NCBI GenBank assembly: GCA_963555705.1
Contig: OY743169.1
Span: 45,682,124-45,746,123, forward strand
Direction of reading: 5' to 3'
DNA length: 64,000 bases
DNA from: Ligustrum vulgare
Taxonomy: Eukaryota > Streptophyta > Magnoliopsida > Lamiales > Oleaceae
Position numbers and translations under genes: made by a program. Every line of letters begins with the position of its first letter. Within the stretch, counting starts at the first letter, position 1. The notes under the pieces are model-generated. The model did not search any database. It saw only the letters and a program-made list of their open reading frames with translations, and was not told where the DNA came from. Shown one piece after another: positions 57,663 to 64,000 of the stretch.

Positions 57663-60600
57663 TCCCCTCCCTCTTCGAAAGGATTCGACCTCGAATCTGT
57701 ACCTGCATCAAACGGAGATAGATCAGAAACATTAAATGAAGCCGAAAAATTATACTCACCAGGAAGATCGAGTCTATAGGCATTGTTGTTGATCCTTTCA
57801 ATCACTTGGAATGGACCATCGCCCCGCGGTTGTAACTTTGACTTGCGTTGTTCTGGAAACCGCTCCTTTCTCAAATGAACCCAAACCCAATCACCGGGTT
57901 CAAAAATGATGCCCTTTCTTCCTTTGTTGGCCTGCGAAGCATAATGTTCATTTTTCTTTTCAATCGCCAACCTCACCTTGTCGTGGAGTGCTTTAACCAT
58001 CTCAGCCTTTTTCTTTCCATCTAAACTACTACGTTCATTCACAGGTAAAGGAATTAAATCCAATGGTGTTAGCGGATTAAAACCATAAACAATTTCAAAT
58101 GGCGAACACGAAGTAGTAGAATGTATAGCTCTATTATATGCAAATTCAATAAATGGTAAACACTCTTCCCAATTTTTCAGATTTTTATTGATTATGGTGC
58201 GCAATAATTGGATCATTGTCCTATTTACTACCTAGGTCTGTCCATCGGTCTGTGGGTGACAAGTTGTAGAAAAAAGTAATTTTGTTCCTAATTTGTTCCA
58301 CAAGACTCTCCAAAAATGACTAAGGAATTTAGCATCCCTATCCGAGATAATACTTTTAGGAACCCCATGTAAGCGCACGACTTCTCGAAAGAAAATTTCA
58401 GCTATGTTAGTAGCGTTATCAGTTTTGTGGCATGGTATGAAATGTGCCATTTTACTAAAACGATCTACTACCAAAAAAATTGAATCTCTCCCCTTCTTAG
58501 TCCTAGGTAATCCCAAAACAAAATCCATAGAGATATCGACCCAAGGCTCACTAGGGACGGGCAAAGGCATATATAATCCATGGGGTTTAATCTTAGATTT
58601 AGCCTTCTTACAATTAATGCATCTATTACAAACCCGAACCACATCAATTTTCATTTTAGGCCAATAGAAATGTTCACTTAGGATTTCAATGGTCTTTTTA
58701 ATCCCAAAATGACCCATTAGACCTCCACTATGGGCCTCTCTCACAAGTAATTCTCTCATTGAGCACCTAGGGACACACAATTTATTTTCTCGAAATAAAT
58801 AATCATCATGTTTAAAGAACCTATCCACAGCCCCTTTACCACATGACTCATAAATATTAGAAAAGTCCAGGTCATTAGCATACATGTCCTTAATGTATTC
58901 AAATCCAAGCAATTTCGAATTTAAAGAATTTAAAAGAACATACCTTCGAGACAATGCGTCTGCCACCACATTTTCCTTACCTTGTTTGTACCAGATGACA
59001 TAGGGAAATGTTTCGATGAACTCTACCCACCTTGCATGTCTCTTACTCAGTTTAGCTTGACCCCTCAAATGTTTCAAGGATTCATGATCAGTGTGTATCA
59101 CGAACTCCCGTGTCCACAAGTAATGTTGCCATGTTTCCAAAGCGCGCACAAGTGAGTATAACTCCTTGTCATATGTGGGATAATTAAGTGCAGCCCCTTT
59201 TAGTTTTTCACTAAAATAGGCGATTGGCCTTTGATCCTGCATTAAAACAGCTCCAATGCCTAGCCCTGAGGCATCACATTCAATCTCAAAAGCTTTGTCA
59301 AAGTTAGGAAGTGATAAAACCGGTGCTTCACATAACATATTTTTGATAGTATCAAATGCATGCTCCTGTTCTACACCCCATTTAAACCCTACACTCTTTT
59401 TGACAATTTCTGTGAGTGGTGCAGCAATCGTGCTAAAATTTTTAACAAAGCGCCTATAAAAACTAGCCAAGCCATGAAAACTCCTAACCTCAGTTATGCT
59501 TTTAGGTGTTGGCCATTCTTTAATAGCTTTGATTTTCTCTTCATCTACTTCTATCGCTTTAGCACTAACCACATAGCCAAGAAACACAATTTTTTCCATA
59601 CAAAAATCACACTTTTTAAAATTAGCAAAAAGTTGCTCTTGTCTTAAAACCACAAGCACACACCTAACATGCTCCACATGCTCATTCAAAGTTTTACTAT
59701 ATATCAAGATATCATCGAAGTAAACTACAACGAATTTACCTATAAATGCACGTAAAACATGATTCATTAAACGCATAAAGGTGCTAGGTGCATTAGTAAG
59801 TCCAAAAGGCATTACTAACCATTCATACAAGCCATACTTAGTTTTAAAAGCAGTTTTCCACTCATCTCCTTCTTTCATTCGAATTTGATGATAACCACTC
59901 TTAAGGTCAATTTTACTAAATATGCTAGAGCCATACAATTCATCCAACATATCATCTAACCTAGGAATAGGATGACGATACTTTACCGTTATGTTGTTGA
60001 TGGCCCTACAATCAACACACATTCTCCACGTCCCGTCCTTCTTCGGTACAAGTAACACGGGTACGGAACATGGGCTCATGCTTTCCCTTATGTATCCCTT
60101 ACTCATTAACTCCTCCACTTGCTTTTGAAGCTCCTTCGTCTCCTCGGGATTACTCCTATAAGCTGGACGGTTTGGAATGACTGCTCCAGGTATAAAATCA
60201 ATCTGATTCTCAATACCACGAATGGGTGGCAACCCACTAGGTATATCCTCCGAAAATACATCGTCAAATTCCTGCAATAAAGAAATAGCCAAACTAGGGA
60301 GGGATTTGTTAGTTTCATCGAAGGCAAGGAATGAATCCTTGTACAATAAAAGGACCATTGGTCGTTTTTCCATAAATGCTTTTTTGATTTCACTCCTTTT
60401 TTGCGTAGAAACTCATTTTTCTTTCTTTTCTGGCACTCTTCGCTCCCTCTCCTTTTTCTGAGGTATGTACCCCAACACTCTTTTTTTCTCTCGCCTCTCC
60501 TTTTTCTGGAGTCGTGGCTCCAACTCTCTTTTCCTCTCCTTTTTCTGAGGTCGTGGCCTCAACTCTCTTTCTCTCATTTTCCTTTACTCTTTTTTCTTCA

Positions 60601-62258
60601 TCATTTTTCAGTTTTATTTGATCTTCATACACTTGTGACGGTGTCAATGGTGCAAGTGTAATGGTTTTTCCCCCTTTGGTAAAGCTATACCTATTTTTAT
60701 ACCCATCATGCGTGACCTTCCTATCATACTGCCAAGGTCTACCCAACAAAATGTGCCCGGCATGCATAGGTACCACATCACACATAACTTCATCCACATA
60801 GCTACCAATAAAAAAATTCACCAACACCCTCCTATTCACCTTAATTTCTCCACTATCATTTAACCATTGAAGCCTATAAGGTTTAGGATGTTTTAACAAA
60901 GGTAATCCTAATTTTTCAACAAGTATAGTACTAGCGACGTTAGTGCAACTACCGCCATCAATAATCATACTACATACCTTGTTATTAATGCGACATCGAG
61001 TATGAAATATGTTCTCCCGTTGTTGTTCCAAATCATCCGTGTGGATTTGGGCACTAAGGGCTCGCCTTGCCACTAATAACTCGACATGCTCCCCGGATAA
61101 CACATCTTCATCCTCACATATTTCCTCCAACGCTGGCATATCGCTATAATCCTCTTCCTCACTATCACTCTCCATAGTTCCATCCTTTCGCAAAAGTACC
61201 ACTCGCCTATTAGGACATTGAGACGCCACATGTCCTCTCCCCAAACATTTGAAGCATTGAATGTCTCTACTCCTAGACGGTTGAGGTTCCCCTTTAGGTA
61301 CGAATTTATTAGCTTGTTCCTCCTTCCCTTTTGGTGCCTCAAACTTCCCTTTTGGTGCTTCAAACTTTCCTTTAGAAACAGCCCCTTCTCCTTTACCTTC
61401 CCACTTCGGCTTCCAAGAAGAATTAGTACCCGATTGATACCTTGCTGTCCCCTTCTTCTTCAATTGCTTCTCAACCTTTATAGCCATGTGCAACATATCC
61501 TCCATCTCCAAGTAATGTTGTAGTTCAACCACATTAGCTATATCCCTATTCAACCCATTCAAAAATCGAGCCATCGTAGCCTCCCTATCCTCATCTACAT
61601 TAGCTCTAATCATCAATATCTCCATCTCCCTGTGATAATCCTCCACACTCTTTGATCCTTGGTATAGACCTTGCAACTTTTGATGAAGCTCCCGATGGTA
61701 ATGACTAGGAACGAACCTCTTTCTCATGATAGCTTTTAATTCATCCCAGGTACTAACGGGTCTCTCGCGATTCCTCCTCCTAGAAGTCACCAATTGGTCC
61801 CACCAAGTAATAGCATACTCGGAGAATTCAAGTACCGCTACTTTAACCTTTTTCTCTTCCGAATAAGTGTAGCAATTAAAAATTAATTCCATCTTCTTCT
61901 CCCATTCTAGGTATGCTTCCGGATCACTCCTACCCTTGAATGATGGAACTGTCATTTTGATGTTGCTCATACCACCATCCATTCTATCGCCACCAAGATC
62001 TCTATCCCTTCTTCCATGCCTAACTACTCTATCCACAATTGCCCCATCGTCAAAATCACTACCTTCTTCATTCTCATCGATCCCCTCTACTCTACGACCT
62101 TGTCCACCTTGCCTATGGGCATTAGGCACTTCCCGAGGTTGCTCAAGCCTTTCTAACCTACCTAACACATCCCCAAACAACCGCTCAAACCGTTGTACCA
62201 TTTCTTCCGTCATGTTGGCTCGATCGTTATTTTTTGCAGTAGAAGATTGTTCAGACAT
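57371..62258 (-). pseudogene. gag-pol: CRM gag-pol with one frameshift and one stop
   Basis: I take ATG 62258 (MSEQSSTAKN) rather than the upstream in-frame alternative. Gag core KMTVPSFKGRSDPEAYLEWE-type text, knuckle CFKCLGRGHVASQC, protease MIIDGGSCTNVAS, a linker with three RVxATTxEKGE-like repeats, then a one-base frameshift near 60391-60396 (after SFYAKK). RT ([17 protein letters not shown]), RNase H ([15 protein letters not shown]), integrase ([25 protein letters not shown]), a TAG directly after CHPQTDGQT (58232-58234), then [22 protein letters not shown] and the CR-type tail [20 protein letters not shown] inside the LTR, ending at 57371. The TAG removes the residue expected to be the catalytic Glu. 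Confidence 0.93.
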
Positions 62259-62826
62259 CCTAACACTAAATATTATATGCCTCACGTGTATTTCGCTCGT
62301 GTATCACTCAAATTAGGCTTTTACCCTCTATTGATCTCACCTCTCTGCCTTTTTCCACTCAATAGCTTTCACCCCAATTGCTTCAAAGAACGAACCCGAA
62401 CTCAACAAGTTTAAGCCCGAATGATTCAAATCGAGTAAGAGTGAGAATTTAAGGAATTTGTTGGAAAACTCAAAGAAGACCTTTAGAGAATTGAATTTGA
62501 CTCTATAAGGGACTTGACACTTTTTATGGAAACTAAGATTGTTTCAAGAAAATAATTCTTGAAAATCAGATATCAACTATTTTAATTGAACTGAGAATTT
62601 TCGTTTTTTTTTTTTTTCTCGAAAATTCAACTACGAGAAAAACGAAACAAACGAAATTAAATTCGGATAACAAACGAAGGAAAAAACGACTTTTGAATTT
62701 TTTTGTGACACTTTTCTGGATTAAAGACTCAAAACTGGAAGAACACGAAGAACAAGAATAAGAAACTCAAGAAAATAAAAACAAAGATATAACCTTGATT
62801 TTTGGAGCCTAAGCTCTGATACCAGA
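62259..62826 (-). other. Leader and primer site of the minus-strand CRM element
   Basis: About 570 bases between LTR and gag with the primer site at 62813-62824. Includes a run of T at 62605-62619. No ORF. Confidence 0.8.
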
Positions 62827-63706
62827 TGATGCAAACCACGTAGCAATTGTAGCTACGCAACCCACAAATTATTGGAATCGACCCAAGAACGCCAAAGAAC
62901 CACGATTTAGAGATTGATTCAAATTAATTGAACCAAGCAACCAACACAATCAATTGATATGTTGACCTCTTGATCACAATGAAAATAAATCTCACCCAAG
63001 ATTTGAACAAACAAGAATTAAACTCGCAAGTTCGAATTTTATTCAATGAAGAATAAAGATTGTGAAAGCAATTTGCCTCTCAATATTAATATCAAAGTTG
63101 TGTAATGAATAATGAAAATCACATCCCTATATATAGGGTCAAAACTAGGTTAAAGAGTTCTAATTAAATAAGGAAACAACTACCTAAAATTATGGAAATA
63201 AAATAAACCTAAATTTACGCGTAATCGGTTTTACGGCCGTGACTGATTTTCTTACGGCCGTAACCCTGTTTCTGAATCACTCTTACGGCCGTGACAATTG
63301 GACTTACGGTCGTAAGTCCAAAACATACGAATTCCAATTTTAAGCAGTAACTCCCTTACGGCCGTGATATTAACCTTTACGGCCGTAAACCTTAATTTAT
63401 TCAAAAATTCAGTTTTAAGCAGAACGTTGATTACGGCCGTGAGAATATTGAATTACGGCCGTAATTCCCAAATTTTGGCAATCTTCTTCGACGGCTTGGA
63501 TGAGGTTGATCCACTCGTCGTTTTGGCTCGGCCCCAACATGAAACTTGCTTCTTTCGATAACACGAACACTGTTTTGGCCATTGTTTCTTGAACTAACTT
63601 GTCCATTGCTTCCTTAGTCCTCTTTGCTTGCAATCGAGTCATCGGTCCTCCTTTGATCTTCAACGGATCTTTGTGCGGGCTTGTATCCGTGGTCTGGATC
63701 ACATCA
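62827..63706 (-). repeat. 5' LTR of the minus-strand CRM element
   Basis: 880 bp; TATA-like CTATATATAG at 63127-63136, ACGGCCGT array 63231-63464. The pair of LTRs differs mainly by short indels and by transitions in the palindromes. Confidence 0.93.
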
Positions 63707-63710
63707 GCAC

Positions 63711-64000
63711 TGCTCAGGAGCTACAACCTATGCCCCTACCAGCTAGCTCCCAAATTCTGGACGCAGGCCGTGGGCACTTGGCTAGTGTGTCAAGAGGTCA
63801 ACCCTGACTATCCCATCTCACTACACATCATCCATACCTTGTATACTTTGAAGAAATCAGTTAGAAGGGAAAAAGACGTAAGGTCGGACGTCAAAGACTG
63901 GTATTACTTGTCTCCTAGGGGCTCATACCCTCCCGTTATTACTGGTCATCCTACTTCGATAAAGAATTGGAGGAACCAATGGTTCTGGGTTGCGGGGGAG
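63711..64000 (+). pseudogene. 'Putative gypsy type transposon' domain ORF, right part
   Basis: Continues the frame interrupted at 56792 and is open to the window edge: LLRSYNLCPYQLAPKFWTQ, ISLHIIHTLYTLKKSV, DWYYLSPRGSYPPVITGHP, NWRNQWFWVAGE. The D-W-Y-Y-x-S-P-R and final N-W-x-x-x-x-F-x-V-x-G-E features match the same domain family. Carried with the left part, it would be one ORF longer than 330 codons with a single stop. Confidence 0.72.

Larger units (their letters stand above)
56793..63706 (-). mobile_element. CRM-clade element, minus strand
   Basis: 5' LTR 62827-63706 (880 bp), 3' LTR 56793-57662 (870 bp; it lacks 9 internal bases and its terminal T). Flanks share GCAC (56789-56792 and 63707-63710), a 4-5 bp target duplication with a small loss at the left junction. 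Primer site on the minus strand at 62813-62824 (TGGTATCAGAGC). It inserted into the gypsy-type ORF. Confidence 0.93.

Overview
This window reads as nuclear DNA from a eudicot-type plant. It is AT-rich and almost entirely transposable-element sequence. The evidence is the set of plant LTR-retrotransposon lineages present (Ty3/gypsy Tekay, CRM and Tat/Athila, and a Ty1/copia element), most with initiator-tRNA-Met primer sites, together with spliced plant-type gene fragments. I see no intact ordinary protein-coding gene, rRNA, tRNA or CRISPR array. Because three gag-pol elements carry the CR-motif type C-terminus of the CRM clade, the locus may be pericentromeric or centromeric; that is an inference.

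Layout, left to right. 1-5923: 3' half of a badly decayed Tekay-like element, its LTR, then a primer site and a 33-bp LTR-end fragment. 5924-10729: LTR-like debris and a minus-strand Tat-like LTR with its untranslated region. 10735-24574: a copia element (minus strand, TSD AATAT) whose 5' LTR is split by a CRM element (17260-24153, TSD CATCT). 24600-36926: a minus-strand multi-exon pseudogene for a replication protein A large-subunit-like (RPA70-like) protein. It is interrupted by a solo copia LTR (25345-25795, TSD AAATC) and by a CRM element (26358-36055, TSD CTTGT). That CRM element itself carries a Tekay-type solo LTR (26459-29165, TSD GCAAG) in its 5' LTR. 38030-44600: a Tat/Athila remnant with gag and protease pieces but no polymerase, holding a solo CRM-type LTR (42878-43630, TSD TTGTG). 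45681-54826: a CRM-type LTR remnant split by a young 8.2-kb non-autonomous element (45952-54134, TSD AGTTT) with two equal 2265-bp LTRs. 54827-64000: a plus-strand ORF resembling the 'putative gypsy type transposon' domain family, interrupted by a minus-strand CRM element (56793-63706).

Insertion order follows from nesting. The RPA-like gene and the Tat, Tekay and CRM remnants are the oldest layers; the copia element and the second CRM element came next; the CRM element at 17260, the Tekay solo LTR and the 8.2-kb element are later arrivals. Every gag-pol frame has at least one stop or frameshift, but two (30425-35395 and 11602-15618) are each broken by a single stop codon.

The most unusual items are these. 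A LOG-type (cytokinin-activating phosphoribohydrolase) gene fragment lies inside the young non-autonomous element. Both of that element's LTRs carry an ordered array of 24 copies of the splice-donor-like octamer GTAAGTAT. A 20-bp copy of host flank sits inside the CRM element at 17260, just before its 3' LTR. Palindrome arrays (ACGGCCGT or TCGGTCGACCGA cores) sit just upstream of the TATA box in all four CRM families where both can be seen. All similarities were judged by eye without database searches.
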